This document shows positions 25,460 to 35,185 of a stretch of 64,000 nt of DNA, piece by piece (position 1 is the stretch's first letter; every line of letters begins with the position of its first letter). The notes below the pieces were generated by a model that worked only from the letters and a program-made list of their open reading frames with translations, had not been told where the DNA came from and made no database searches. The stretch is taken from assembly GCA_903904815.1 (NCBI GenBank), contig CAIVDU010000096.1:18821-82820 (forward strand), written 5' to 3'. This DNA is from an uncultured Armatimonadota bacterium (GTDB lineage: Bacteria; Armatimonadota; Fimbriimonadia; Fimbriimonadales; Fimbriimonadaceae). The position numbers and the translations under genes were made by a program.

Positions 25460-28400
25460 CTATTTCGGAAGCTTGACGGTTCCTTTCCTCTCGAGCTTGC
25501 CCCAACCCTGTCGGGTTCCTCGGATCGCCTTAAAGAACGCCTTCCAAGCCACGATGTAAAGGATTTGGCGATAGACGAACCTCTGGAAGAACAACCACCA
25601 GAGACCGCCTAACCTTTGTCGGTCCATGCGGTAAGCGATGGCGGCAGCCCCAAATTCAATCGCGAAGAACAGCGCATAGAGAAATCCGACTTGCTCCAGG
25701 TTGCCCAATGCGGCGGTTGCGCCAGATGTTTCGGTCGCGTCCCCCGGGAACAACTGTCGGTTAAAGATGAACACACAGATGCTCGCCAGAATCTGAAGGT
25801 CAACCAATGGCGCGATAACTTGGAAGAAAATCTGGAACAGCCAGAGTGTTGGCAAGGCAAGTTTGCCGAACCAACCGTAACGAAAGATGGCTGAGCGGTG
25901 CTTCCATAGGCACTGAAGCGTTCCGTAGGTCCACCGGAACCGCTGCCCAAAGAAGGATTTGAAGGAGTCTGGGGCCTCCGTATAGGCGATTGCCCCTGGC
26001 TCTGTTTCCTGGTGGTATCCAGCAATCCGTAACCGCCAAGTGAGGTCCATATCCTCTGCCAGAGTGTCTGGAACATAACCTCCGGCCGCTTCCACCGCCG
26101 ACTTCCGCCAAGCCCCAATGGCCCCGGGAACAACGGTCACCGCATTGAGCAATGCGTAGGCCCGACGATCGACATTTTGACTCGTGGTGTATTCGATTGA
26201 CTGCCACAGAGTGACGAGATTCGTCACGTTTCCGACGCGGACGTTGCCGGCCACCGCTCCAACCTCGGGGGACTTGAAGTGACGGACGAGGAGGCCAATG
26301 GCGTCTGGATCAAGCTGAGTGTCCGCGTCAATGCAAAACAGGATCTCGGAATGTGAAACGCTGATCGCATTGTTGAGAGCCGTCGCCTTGCCTGCGTTCT
26401 CTTGCGTGACAAGGCGTACTCGGGGATTGTCGGCAAATGCATCAGCGACGACTTGGGCCGTGCGATCCTTCGAACCGTCGTCTACCACCACGACTTCCTC
26501 AACGGCGTAGTTGGTGCTCAAGACGCTCTGGATCGTGCGCACGATAACCGCCTCCTCGTTATAAGCGGCGATAAGCGCGCTCACCTTCGGATGAAAAGTC
26601 GGATCAGGCACAAAATGAGCGATTTTTCGACGGTGGATCAGCGCAAGGGGCGTGGTAAAGATCACGCGGGTAATTCCCAAGGCGATGGCCGCCAAGAAAC
26701 AGATCGAAAGAACTTGCAGGAACCGGAAGACAACCGTAAAGAAGACTCGATCCGCAAAGATACTCAGCCGATCCTGGGCGGAAATCGGTGGCATTACATA
26801 GTCCCTGTTCTTATTGAGCAGGTTAGCAATGGAAACGAAGTGGTAACCCTCCTTCTCCAACGCGTGCACGATGACCGGCAACGCCTTCACGGTCTGATCG
26901 CGAGGCCCACCGGCGTCGTGAAGGAGAATGATGTTTCCTTCTTCTTTACGCGCGGCGAAGTCTCGCACCTGCTGCAAGGTGCTGCTGATAATGTCGTCGG
27001 CGGTCCGCGTCCGGGCTATCCCGTTCGATTGACGAATTTGGGTGTTCCAGTCCTCGGGATCGACCTTTTCCCCAACGATCAAGTAGTCGAGTTTGGTCGC
27101 GAGTTCAACCGGCTTAAGTTCGACGTCCGTCTGGGGTTCAGAGTCTGCGTTATAGGGTGGGCGAAAAAGGGTCGTGCTCCGGCCCGTTATGGTCTCGATC
27201 GCTCTCTGCGTTGCGTCAATCTCAAGCCGTGCCCTCGTCTCCCCGACCAGGCCGATGTTCGGATGGAAGAAGGTGTGGTTTCCGACCTCGTGCCCCTCAT
27301 CGAACATCTGCTGGACCAAATTTGGGCTCTCTTCCGCGTTCTTTCCAATGACGAAGAATGCGGCCGGCACATTCAGTTCCTTAAGTTCCTTAAGAATCTG
27401 AGGCGTCCATTGGGGATCCGGGCCGTCGTCAAACGTCAGCACCAAATCCTTCGCGCTCCGAAACCCAGACTGCTTGACGACAAAGGGCTGCGCATATTCG
27501 AGGTACGACGCGCCAACGATCACTCCGTCTTCATCCAGTTCCAGGGTTCTTCGACCATCGGTTGGCTCGCTGACAACCTTAAGAAGTTCTCCCTTGCCCT
27601 GGTAATCGATCCCCGGCGGAAATCGAAGGTCCCGCAGCTTGTTGGGGTCTAGCTTTGCGTCTGGCGCTTTCTTTCTGTCCAAGAACGTCCAGACCGAAGG
27701 ATCCTCCATGCCAAGCGCCCAAAGGGCAGCCCCACGCACACCCTGATCCCTCGCGGTGCTCCATTGGTTATAGGCAGAAAGCGCAGAGAGGATCCAGACC
27801 TTGTGCGTCTTGTCATCGTCATCAGAGTAGTCGAAAGTCTCGTTTAAGCTTTCGCCGTCAAACTGGATCACGTCCTTGGGAGCTTCGCCCTCTCGATAGC
27901 CCTTGGCATTCGCGAGCGCCTCCTGGAAGGTGAGTCCCTCAGCCGGGTCTTTTGATCCCACCGTCCAGTCGTAGGCATAGCTTCCTAGCCCGACGACGAG
28001 TTTGGAAGGTGGAATCCTCTTCAGAGCCGCATCGAGTTGTTCATTTGCCCAATCGAGGCTCGCGATAGGTCCCGGTATCCCTTCCTCGCTGTGCTCGTCG
28101 TAGTCCATCAAGACCACAAAATCGACAAGTGACGTGATCTCCTCGACCGGCCGGTGCTCCATCTGCACTTCTAAATCGATGCTGATCTGAAGCTTATCGG
28201 GCGCGAAGACCAGCTTGAGCTGTCGCAGGAACGCGGGAAGCAGGGCATAGTCGGCGTCCCGCATGTTCTCGATGTCTACGTTGATCCCCTGATATCCATG
28301 GGACACTAAAAAGTCGCGAGTCTGCACCGCGATGGCGTGCTGAAGCTGGGGGTGAGTCAGCAGAGCGTGGGCGCGCTCTGGGTCAAACTCTCCATGGATG

Positions 28401-28930
28401 CCATTGCTCAGAATCGGCATCACACTTACGCCGTTCCGGCGAGCAATCTTACCAACCGAAAGGTTTTGCTGGTGCTTGCCCACATCAGTTGGATCGTCAA
28501 AATCCAGCATCCAGAGGCTTCCGCCATCTTTGGAAAGATGGAGCCACTCCGGCATCACGTGGGTCAAATTCCCAACGTATTTTTGGAAAGAACTGAAGCC
28601 CGTTTCCTGCCAAGGCGCGTAGAACGCGGCCACGATGTGGTTCGAAGACACAAGCGGTTTTTTGATCTTACGAACACGATCAATTTCAGCCTCAAGGTCC
28701 TTTCGCTTCTTGGCAAGAACCAGGTTGGTCTTCGGGTCACCATTGGGCACGGCAGGCGTGAGCCGATTTGTTTTCGGCGACTTTTGCGGCGCGAATGGAA
28801 CTACAAGAGCGATAGAGATGACAAAGACGGTGGCAATAATTCCAAACAGCCCGGTAACGAACAAGGCAACCCGAGAGAAGCCCACGCCTCGCCTTCCGTA
28901 AGGATCGAAAAAAACCGGTCCGTTATCCAT
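25460..28930 (-). CDS. trifunctional envelope polysaccharide protein: GH18 - NodB deacetylase - GT2 synthase
   Basis: A 1156-residue membrane protein with three enzyme domains. A membrane anchor lies at about 18-44. A GH18-like hydrolase domain spans about 95-430, with the catalytic strand GINVDIEN keeping the Glu. A NodB polysaccharide deacetylase follows at about 500-710: LVLTFDDGPDP, VGNHTFFHPN (zinc His pair), LFRPPYNAD and IILLHDAGG. After another membrane segment comes a processive family 2 glycosyltransferase at about 790-1030: ALIAAYNEE, VVVDDGSKDR, FCIDADT, EDMDLTWR and QRFRW, then further membrane helices. This combines synthesis, deacetylation and trimming of a GlcNAc-type polymer in one chain, roles split between PgaC and PgaB in E. 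coli; the substrate is inferred. It is 12 bp downstream of the acyltransferase gene. Confidence 0.93.
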   Translation of the reverse strand: MDNGPVFFDPYGRRGVGFSRVALFVTGLFGIIATVFVISIALVVPFAPQKSPKTNRLTPAVPNGDPKTNLVLAKKRKDLEAEIDRVRKIKKPLVSSNHIVAAFYAPWQETGFSSFQKYVGNLTHVMPEWLHLSKDGGSLWMLDFDDPTDVGKHQQNLSVGKIARRNGVSVMPILSNGIHGEFDPERAHALLTHPQLQHAIAVQTRDFLVSHGYQGINVDIENMRDADYALLPAFLRQLKLVFAPDKLQISIDLEVQMEHRPVEEITSLVDFVVLMDYDEHSEEGIPGPIASLDWANEQLDAALKRIPPSKLVVGLGSYAYDWTVGSKDPAEGLTFQEALANAKGYREGEAPKDVIQFDGESLNETFDYSDDDDKTHKVWILSALSAYNQWSTARDQGVRGAALWALGMEDPSVWTFLDRKKAPDAKLDPNKLRDLRFPPGIDYQGKGELLKVVSEPTDGRRTLELDEDGVIVGASYLEYAQPFVVKQSGFRSAKDLVLTFDDGPDPQWTPQILKELKELNVPAAFFVIGKNAEESPNLVQQMFDEGHEVGNHTFFHPNIGLVGETRARLEIDATQRAIETITGRSTTLFRPPYNADSEPQTDVELKPVELATKLDYLIVGEKVDPEDWNTQIRQSNGIARTRTADDIISSTLQQVRDFAARKEEGNIILLHDAGGPRDQTVKALPVIVHALEKEGYHFVSIANLLNKNRDYVMPPISAQDRLSIFADRVFFTVVFRFLQVLSICFLAAIALGITRVIFTTPLALIHRRKIAHFVPDPTFHPKVSALIAAYNEEAVIVRTIQSVLSTNYAVEEVVVVDDGSKDRTAQVVADAFADNPRVRLVTQENAGKATALNNAISVSHSEILFCIDADTQLDPDAIGLLVRHFKSPEVGAVAGNVRVGNVTNLVTLWQSIEYTTSQNVDRRAYALLNAVTVVPGAIGAWRKSAVEAAGGYVPDTLAEDMDLTWRLRIAGYHQETEPGAIAYTEAPDSFKSFFGQRFRWTYGTLQCLWKHRSAIFRYGWFGKLALPTLWLFQIFFQVIAPLVDLQILASICVFIFNRQLFPGDATETSGATAALGNLEQVGFLYALFFAIEFGAAAIAYRMDRQRLGGLWWLFFQRFVYRQILYIVAWKAFFKAIRGTRQGWGKLERKGTVKLPK

Positions 28931-28942
28931 TGAGATCGCACG

Positions 28943-30118
28943 TCAGAGTCTAAGAAACATGCGCTTTTGATGCATCACAGCTAGCAAGATCCACCAGACC
29001 CCTATGTAAGTCGCGGTGTAGGTCCAGCCGCCGTGGATGAGACCATAGTTCAACTTGAGCCAGTCTAAATACGCCTGTTGAAGCGATAGATTACCCTTCG
29101 GGGTGGACACCTTCCAGACCTGTAGCACCATCACCTTGAAAAGAATCGGGAAGACATAAGCGGCAATTGCGTTCGATCCCAACACGACCAGTGGGAACGC
29201 AAGTCGTTGCAGCCGGAATACGTCCACGACTAGCAGGAACGCGGCGAGGACAATCGCGCCCGTTCCTCCCGCCACCATAAGGTACGAAGGAGTGCAGACC
29301 GGCTTGTTGAAGGCAACGAATACACTGAGCATGTCTCCGGCGAGTAGAAACACCAGGCCACTGATCGCCAATACCACGAGCTTCGCCGAATCGCGCCAAG
29401 AACGATTCCGGAGAACATCTCCCATGATCGTGCCGAAGAGAATCAGCCCCGCCGCCGGGATGGCTGCCAACAATCCGTCCATTTTGTACGCCAAGAGGTA
29501 GGTCACATCAAAGTGATGGATGAGGTTTCGATTCTCTTCAAACGTGCCAGCCGCCCCCCCGGGAAACGGCAGATTCATAATTGCCGCCGCGTATCCTCCG
29601 AGAAACAAGACGGCGGCGACGGGTCGAAAAAACTTAGGACCGAGATAGACCAACGCAGCTAAGAACGAAGACACGCCGATGAGCTGCAAGATCCCCATCG
29701 AGAACTCGAGTTGCTTGTTGATGGCGCAATCGATGAACATTCCTGCCGCCATCAGGGTTATCCCTCGTACAAAAGCCTTCCAAACGAATCCGAGTTTGGA
29801 GCGACCCCGTTCAATCCGGGACCCGAGCGAAAACGGCATGGAGACACCGACGCAAAACAGAAACCATGGGAATACCAAGTCGGCGGCATGAAGTCCCAAG
29901 TTCCATCCGGCATGGGTCAACTGCACCGGTGTCTCCGTGTCCACGGCGGCGTTATTAACGACCAACATCAGGAGGATTACGGCCCCCCGAAATGCATCGA
30001 GTGAGACCAAACGGGTAGCTTTGGTAGGAATGTCGACAACATCGACCGCGGGTTCGGGCGCCGGTTCGCAGGGGCGAACATCCACACTGGGCGCTTCCGG
30101 AGCCGATGGCGTAACCAT
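28943..30118 (-). CDS. DUF5009/HGSNAT-family membrane acyltransferase
   Basis: A 391-residue protein with about ten membrane segments. The N-terminal RLVSLDAFRGAVILLMLVVNN and HAGWNLGLHAADLVFPWFLFCVG are the signature of the NagX/heparan-alpha-glucosaminide acetyltransferase-like family, which moves acetyl groups across a membrane to amino sugars; the His in LTHAGW matches the expected active-site area. The acetyl-transfer role fits the adjacent deacetylase/glycosyltransferase fusion, 12 bp downstream on the same strand. The N-terminus has a Pro-rich leader (APEAPSVDVRPCEPAPEPAV). Substrate in this organism is not shown. Confidence 0.86.
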   Translation of the reverse strand: MVTPSAPEAPSVDVRPCEPAPEPAVDVVDIPTKATRLVSLDAFRGAVILLMLVVNNAAVDTETPVQLTHAGWNLGLHAADLVFPWFLFCVGVSMPFSLGSRIERGRSKLGFVWKAFVRGITLMAAGMFIDCAINKQLEFSMGILQLIGVSSFLAALVYLGPKFFRPVAAVLFLGGYAAAIMNLPFPGGAAGTFEENRNLIHHFDVTYLLAYKMDGLLAAIPAAGLILFGTIMGDVLRNRSWRDSAKLVVLAISGLVFLLAGDMLSVFVAFNKPVCTPSYLMVAGGTGAIVLAAFLLVVDVFRLQRLAFPLVVLGSNAIAAYVFPILFKVMVLQVWKVSTPKGNLSLQQAYLDWLKLNYGLIHGGWTYTATYIGVWWILLAVMHQKRMFLRL

Positions 30119-30225
30119 GTTTTATAAATGACGACTGAAAAGCCTATCGTGTTTTTGTGCCTTTTGGAGCACATCTGTACACTAAAGGAATCTCGCAATC
30201 AAGGCAAGTGTTTATAAGGATGAGG

Positions 30226-31137
30226 ATGAAAAGACTGGTTGTTGTTCTGGGTTGCGTCGTGGGAGTCGTTGGCGCCTACAAGGTCGCCACCAAGATTCAC
30301 CTTATTCAACCCGTCGATTGGCTCGCCGTTGCCCACTTGAAAAAGGCAGATCACCTATTTCACGGAGTCACAGTTAATACGGCGGTAGAGGATCGAAAGG
30401 ATCCCTACTGGAAGCAAGCCTACGCCGAGGTAACCAAGCATCCATCGATCCTTGCATCCACTTCGGTTCCTGAGTCTTTCCCTGGACGCATCGAGCGCGG
30501 CAATACAGAACTCAAAGAGATCGCTCTGACGTTCGACGATGGACCGCACTACCCGTCCGCTCACGCTTTGGTTCAGGAATTAAAATCTCTCAACTTGAGG
30601 GCAACTTTTTTTGTCGTCGGCAAGATGGCAGAAAAGCACCCCGAGCTCATCCGAGAAGAAGAGGCGGCTGGAAACGAAATTGCTAATCACTCATTCAGCC
30701 ATGTCAATCTGAGCAAGATTCCAGAAAAAGAGGTTGCCACAGAGTACCGGGCGTGCAATCTGCTCCTGAAAAAGATTCTCGGCCATCAGCCAAGGTTTTG
30801 TCGCCCCCCCGGAGGAAACAGCGACTCCTTCGTGTTTCGAGCTGCCGATGACAACGGCCTTTCGACTGTACTGTGGACAAACGATCCCTCGGACTACGCT
30901 AATCCCGGAGAGGACGTGATCCTTGAGCGAACCCTCAAACACCTCTCGAACGGTGGGATCCTCCTTCTCCATGAAGGCGTTAAGGAAACGATGAGCGTTC
31001 TCCCGCTACTGACCAAGGAGATTCGCGATCGTGGTTACAAGATCGTGACAGTCGGACAGCTAATGAGGGACAGCGCCATCGCAAGACAGACTGCTGTCGC
31101 TCAATTGACCCTTCCTAAGCTTTCCCGGGATCGCTAG
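30226..31137 (+). CDS. membrane-anchored polysaccharide deacetylase (NodB domain)
   Basis: A 303-residue enzyme of the carbohydrate esterase 4 fold, removing N-acetyl groups from cell-wall or capsular glycans. ATG at 30226 is chosen since AAGG lies 7 bases upstream; starts at 30220 and 30157 (GTG) are also in frame. An N-terminal anchor (LVVVLGCVVGVVGAYKVA) is followed by the catalytic motifs IALTFDDGPHY, GNEIANHSFSHVNLS (two zinc His), CRPPGGNSDSF, DPSDYANPG and GGILLLHEG. It is divergent from the acyltransferase gene and complements the fusion protein of the same locus. Confidence 0.92.
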   Translation: MKRLVVVLGCVVGVVGAYKVATKIHLIQPVDWLAVAHLKKADHLFHGVTVNTAVEDRKDPYWKQAYAEVTKHPSILASTSVPESFPGRIERGNTELKEIALTFDDGPHYPSAHALVQELKSLNLRATFFVVGKMAEKHPELIREEEAAGNEIANHSFSHVNLSKIPEKEVATEYRACNLLLKKILGHQPRFCRPPGGNSDSFVFRAADDNGLSTVLWTNDPSDYANPGEDVILERTLKHLSNGGILLLHEGVKETMSVLPLLTKEIRDRGYKIVTVGQLMRDSAIARQTAVAQLTLPKLSRDR

Positions 31138-31160
31138 TCTTATCGCTTCCCAGCGTGGTT

Positions 31161-32600
31161 CTAGACATTGACGGTCTTCCAAGCTCCGCGCTTGAATGCG
31201 ATTAGGCTCAAGACGCCCTGCATCCCCTGGGTGAACGACATCGCCAGCCATGCGCCGTGCGCTCCAAGCCCTAAACCAAGTGGCATCCTGAGCCACGGCG
31301 CAATGGGGAACGCATAAGGGAGCGCGAATATCAGGGCTAGAGGGACGCGAAGCCCCCAAAGCGAGAACATCGAAATCCAAAGAGGCCTCACTGTATCCCC
31401 GGCGCCCTGCATCGCGCCCAAAAGGATCGTGGCGTAGGCGAACAACACTTCCGTCGCGCACAGATAACGAATCAACTCGGTGGCGTGATGGGCGATCTCC
31501 ACTTTCCCGTCCAGGAGAGTCGAGGCAATATTCGGCGCGAACCAATAGATCGGGCCCGCCATGAGCGCCGTCACAATTGCGCCATGGTGGGCTGCCGTCC
31601 ATGCCAACCGGTTGGCACGGTCAGGATCGTTCATTCCCAAGCTCTGACCCACAAGGGCGCCAGCGGCGGCGGAAAGTCCAAACGGCGGCATGAACATGAT
31701 GGACTCGATCGCAAATCCAATTCCCATCGCCGCAATCGGACTGGAGCCCTTGGGAACCATGGACAGGACCACGGTAAAGGCCATGAGAGACAAGACGCGC
31801 AGGGTCGACATCGTAGCGGCAGGAATCGAAATGCGCAGGATTCGTCCTGCCCAATCTCGATGAGGGAAGCCAATTCTCCATAGCGTCCCGAGCGGCGTTC
31901 GTCCCACGTAGAAGATGTAAGCGATCGCGGAAACGGTGGCGCTGATCGCAAGGGCGGTACCCGCTCCTCGAAGGCCCATATTCGCGCCTGGAATGGTGAA
32001 ACTGCCGAAGTGACGGGTAGGAAAAACCAAGAGGAAATTCAGCGTGATGTGAAGCAGAATCTGAATCCCTGAAATCACCATCGGACTCACCGTGTCTCCA
32101 ATGCCCCGCAGGCAACCGGCGAGGTTTTGAATCACAAATATCGCCGGAAGTCCACAAGCGAAGACTTGAACGAAGCCCGCCATTTGCTTAGCCGACGCGA
32201 GGTCGTCATGAGGAAGCACCAATGAAGCGGCCGGCGATGCGATGAGTGCGGTGAATCCCGCAACGACGATCCCGCATAGCACCGCCAGGTTCAGAGACTC
32301 TTTGCTCGCTTTGCGCACCTCGTCATGAAGCTGAGCCCCGAATGCTCGACTCACGATGGCGGTCGCTCCGGTGGCCAGTGAAACCGCCAACGAGAACATC
32401 ATGAAAATGACCGTCGTGGAAGCGCTGTGTCCGGTCACTGCAGACGAATCGAGATGTCCGATAAATCCGCGGTCTAGCAGGTTGTTGACAACCTGCAGAG
32501 AATTTAAGGCTACTGCGGGCCAAGCCAACTTCCAGACAATTCGAGAAGACGATGATTCTTCTCGAATGGGAGATTCTTCTAGGGATGCGGTGGCGGCCAT
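31161..32600 (-). CDS. MATE-family efflux transporter
   Basis: A 479-residue polytopic protein with about 12 membrane segments in two homologous halves. Characteristic parts: IVWKLAWPAVALNSLQVVNNLLDRGFIGHL, AIVSRAFGAQLHDEVRK and, in the second half, GALVGQSLGMNDPDRANRLAW. MATE transporters export cationic drugs and metabolites using Na+ or H+ gradients. The substrate is unknown. The C-terminus is convergent with the deacetylase, 23 bp apart. It is the last of a run of minus-strand genes (moeA, redoxin, DinB, MATE). Confidence 0.92.
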   Translation of the reverse strand: MAATASLEESPIREESSSSRIVWKLAWPAVALNSLQVVNNLLDRGFIGHLDSSAVTGHSASTTVIFMMFSLAVSLATGATAIVSRAFGAQLHDEVRKASKESLNLAVLCGIVVAGFTALIASPAASLVLPHDDLASAKQMAGFVQVFACGLPAIFVIQNLAGCLRGIGDTVSPMVISGIQILLHITLNFLLVFPTRHFGSFTIPGANMGLRGAGTALAISATVSAIAYIFYVGRTPLGTLWRIGFPHRDWAGRILRISIPAATMSTLRVLSLMAFTVVLSMVPKGSSPIAAMGIGFAIESIMFMPPFGLSAAAGALVGQSLGMNDPDRANRLAWTAAHHGAIVTALMAGPIYWFAPNIASTLLDGKVEIAHHATELIRYLCATEVLFAYATILLGAMQGAGDTVRPLWISMFSLWGLRVPLALIFALPYAFPIAPWLRMPLGLGLGAHGAWLAMSFTQGMQGVLSLIAFKRGAWKTVNV

Positions 32601-32755
32601 GGCAGCCCTAGAAGGTACCTGTCAGGACTACCCTCCACCAGGACGTCTGGACAATAATGCGGCTCACTCGACACTTCCCCTTGGGTTCTCACCTCCGGGG
32701 AGATCTGAGCCTCGATCTCACTTTCCCTGATTGCACCCGACCGAAGAGGCGATGA

Positions 32756-33235
32756 CTAACCCAGCGAGAGATACTCCCGTGCCTGCTTTTGATGATAGGA
32801 ATCGTGGAGTGGCATGAGCTGTACCAAGTCATACAAACTCATGTTCCCAATCTCGGGACGATTGCCGGTTCGTGCCCAGCTCTCGATCTTCAACCCCTTG
32901 AGGAATTCAAGGTTCTCGGCGCGACGCGATTCAAACAGGGCCAGCTGTTCCCGCCAGTCCGTTCTGCCGTAGTCGCGGTCGATGGCTCTCTGCCCTTCAT
33001 CGATGTTGGGAAGCACAGGACTGTCCTCGGATACCACCCTCTCGAATCGTTCGCGGAAAACAGTCTCCCAATCTGCCAGGTGGGCGATGGCTTCGCGAAG
33101 CGTAAACCGTTCGGGATCGGTCCGCGCATCGGCTTGTTCGTCAGTCATGTCCTTCACGAGGAGGCGAAGAAGGGTCGGGCCCTCCAGAAGGGCGCTAAAG
33201 AGATATCCGCGCAAGTAAGGATTGCTGATAAGCAT
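32756..33235 (-). CDS. DinB-family protein
   Basis: A 159-residue four-helix-bundle protein. The metal-site His pattern of the DinB/YfiT fold is present: LREAIAHLADWE and LMPLHDSYHQKQ. Such proteins are putative metal-dependent transferases, some thiol-dependent (bacillithiol or mycothiol S-transferases), others of unknown activity. It follows the redoxin gene by 33 bp on the same strand and is followed 155 bp later by the MATE gene. Confidence 0.88.
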   Translation of the reverse strand: MLISNPYLRGYLFSALLEGPTLLRLLVKDMTDEQADARTDPERFTLREAIAHLADWETVFRERFERVVSEDSPVLPNIDEGQRAIDRDYGRTDWREQLALFESRRAENLEFLKGLKIESWARTGNRPEIGNMSLYDLVQLMPLHDSYHQKQAREYLSLG

Positions 33236-33268
33236 GGTTGTTGTTGGTTTGCTCCAGTTGCCGTACGG

Positions 33269-33910
33269 TCAGAAGGTGCAACCCGTGGCTGGACGGAGCG
33301 GCGCGTACTGAGTGTCAAAGGGCCGCTCAGGTTGACCTATTACGGCGGCTAGTTCCCGATTCATGTCGAGGAGAAGGTCCTTCGAAAACCCGGGCCACAT
33401 TTTGTAGATCTTGCCGTCGGTGGTAATGAGTGCCGAGTAAGCCGAGCTGATCGCCCCATAGGCATGCATTATTTCCACCTTCGGATCGGGCACCACGGGA
33501 TAAGTCACCTGCATCTCCGCGATCCACTTCTTGGCGTCAGCGGCGGATGCATTGGTCACGCTGATGAAGTCAACTTGGCCCTTGAACTGATCTGCCAAGG
33601 AATGAAACAGCGGCTCGGCCGCATAGCTACAAGGACACCCGTTGTTCACGAAGTAAACGAATTGCGGCCGTTTGAGCCCGTTGCCCGCTATTTGGATAGG
33701 CGCGCCGTTGGTGTCCTTGGTGGTAAAGGCGGTCGCGATCTTGGTCTTCATCGCGCCCGTTTTCACCATCATGTCAGTCGTCACCGGATGCTTCGGCACC
33801 TCGTTGACGTCAAACGATTCGGAGTTCTTTGCCTTAAGGGCAACCGCCAACAATCCAGCTGCGCTCGCGAGGGCCAAGAAACTGGGTATTGCGAGCAATA
33901 CGGGTCTCAT
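33269..33910 (-). CDS. exported thioredoxin-fold (redoxin/peroxiredoxin-like) protein
   Basis: A 213-residue protein with an N-terminal signal or anchor (LLAIPSFLALASAAGLLAVAL) and a thioredoxin-like domain. The redox motif is CPC, in FVNNGCPCSYAAEPLFHSLADQF, followed by VDFISVTNASAADAKKWI and the cis-Pro-type region YPVVPDPK; the pattern resembles AhpC/TSA-type proteins with a changed active site. ATG at 33910 is preferred to an in-frame TTG at 33937. A role in periplasmic thiol or peroxide chemistry is inferred. Confidence 0.78.
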   Translation of the reverse strand: MRPVLLAIPSFLALASAAGLLAVALKAKNSESFDVNEVPKHPVTTDMMVKTGAMKTKIATAFTTKDTNGAPIQIAGNGLKRPQFVYFVNNGCPCSYAAEPLFHSLADQFKGQVDFISVTNASAADAKKWIAEMQVTYPVVPDPKVEIMHAYGAISSAYSALITTDGKIYKMWPGFSKDLLLDMNRELAAVIGQPERPFDTQYAPLRPATGCTF

Positions 33911-33943
33911 GCGAATAGTGTATTCAAGAAAGTTCAACGAAAA

Positions 33944-35146
33944 TTATACGGTTAGGAGGACATGGCAGAGTTCGCCCTTGCCGATGACGACTTCGGCCGA
34001 CAGTCGGGCAATTCCATGACAACCGGCCAGCGAGCGAAGCCCGTAGGAAGCCTGCTCATAACGTGGTTCCGCCCAGAGGCGACCTTCTCGCCACTCTAGA
34101 GCTACCCGAACAAAGTCTTCGCGACCACAGGGTAAGTGGTCCTCTCCTAGTTGAGCCTGTACCCACAACAGCGGACTCGCGGTAGCCCCACGGAGCAGTC
34201 GCACGGATTCCCGTACGAATAGTTGACAGGCGACGTAGGAGCTCGCCGGGTTACCCGGGAGGCCAAACACAAACGTGCTCCCGATCGAACCAAAGAGGAG
34301 CGGCTTGCCTGGACGCATCGAAACTCCGTGGAAATGAACTTCTCCGACCTCCTGGAGAGTCTCCGGCAAGAAGTCACGTGCTCCTACCGACACTCCCCCA
34401 GTAACCACGATGAGGTCTGTCTGAGAAGCAAGTTCCAAGAGTTGCCTTTTCAATGCGATAGGATCGTCCTGAACTCGGGCGCTCTGAACATTTTGGGCTC
34501 CAAAACGACTCAGAATTGCCTGAAGCATCGGCTGGCTGGTATCTCTTATTTGAGCCCCCTTGGGCGTATCGCGATGCTCGATGACTTCATCGCCCGTCGC
34601 GACCACGCCAACTCTTGGATCCGGGCGAACAAAAACCGAAGCTTGACCCGCGAGAGCCAGCAAAGCCACCCCGCCCGAATTCAGTTGTGTCCCTGACTTC
34701 AACAGAACTTCACCTTGGACGACTTCGGAGCCTTTCGGACGAATGTTTTGCCCAGTCGCGACATGCTCCGCGATCTGAATCCGAGGCGCGTTGAGATCAC
34801 CGCGCACGTCCTCCTGCATGACGACACCCCAAGTACCGAGAGGCACTGGCGCCCCTGTATAGACCCGCACCGCGTCTCCTGACATCAGAGGACGCGTAGG
34901 CTCGTTCCCAGCAGCAATCGTTTCTCGAACCGTGAACTCTTGGCCCGGTTCACACGGTTCGCTACCACCGAGGGCGAAACCATCCACGCTTGAATTGTCG
35001 AAACGAGGGTAATCGTCGTCAGCGAGAATATCCCCCACAAGGACCTGGTTTAGGGACGACTCGATCGGAATACTAACCCTGCCTTTGAGGGGCGAAATGC
35101 GTTCACTCAGCACTCGGAAGGCATCTTCGAATGTCAGCAGTCTCAC
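33944..35146 (-). CDS. moeA: molybdopterin molybdenumtransferase
   Basis: A 400-residue enzyme inserting molybdate into adenylated molybdopterin in the cytoplasm. Landmarks: DYPRFDNSSVDGFAL near the start, TIAAGNEPTRPLMSGDAVRVYTGAPVP, the MogA-like domain VVATGDEVIE, DLIVVTGGVSVGARDF, GVSMRPGKPLLFG and VFGLPGNPASSYV. Length is normal. It starts only 39 bp from the divergent kinase gene, so promoters of the two overlap. No other molybdenum cofactor gene is in the window. Confidence 0.96.
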   Translation of the reverse strand: MRLLTFEDAFRVLSERISPLKGRVSIPIESSLNQVLVGDILADDDYPRFDNSSVDGFALGGSEPCEPGQEFTVRETIAAGNEPTRPLMSGDAVRVYTGAPVPLGTWGVVMQEDVRGDLNAPRIQIAEHVATGQNIRPKGSEVVQGEVLLKSGTQLNSGGVALLALAGQASVFVRPDPRVGVVATGDEVIEHRDTPKGAQIRDTSQPMLQAILSRFGAQNVQSARVQDDPIALKRQLLELASQTDLIVVTGGVSVGARDFLPETLQEVGEVHFHGVSMRPGKPLLFGSIGSTFVFGLPGNPASSYVACQLFVRESVRLLRGATASPLLWVQAQLGEDHLPCGREDFVRVALEWREGRLWAEPRYEQASYGLRSLAGCHGIARLSAEVVIGKGELCHVLLTV

Positions 35147-35185
35147 AGATCAACAGTATTGCCCGACGGCGAGCCACAATGGGGA

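Noticed and set aside
26402..27652. 416-codon open frame opposite the GH18-NodB-GT2 gene
   Set aside because: Shadow frame; the minus-strand protein has all catalytic motifs.
34960..35185. A c-di-AMP (ydaO-type) riboswitch ahead of the KimA operon
   Set aside because: The space before the kinase start is occupied by the divergent moeA gene, and the kimA-like gene itself is only 4 bp from its upstream neighbour, leaving no room for the aptamer.
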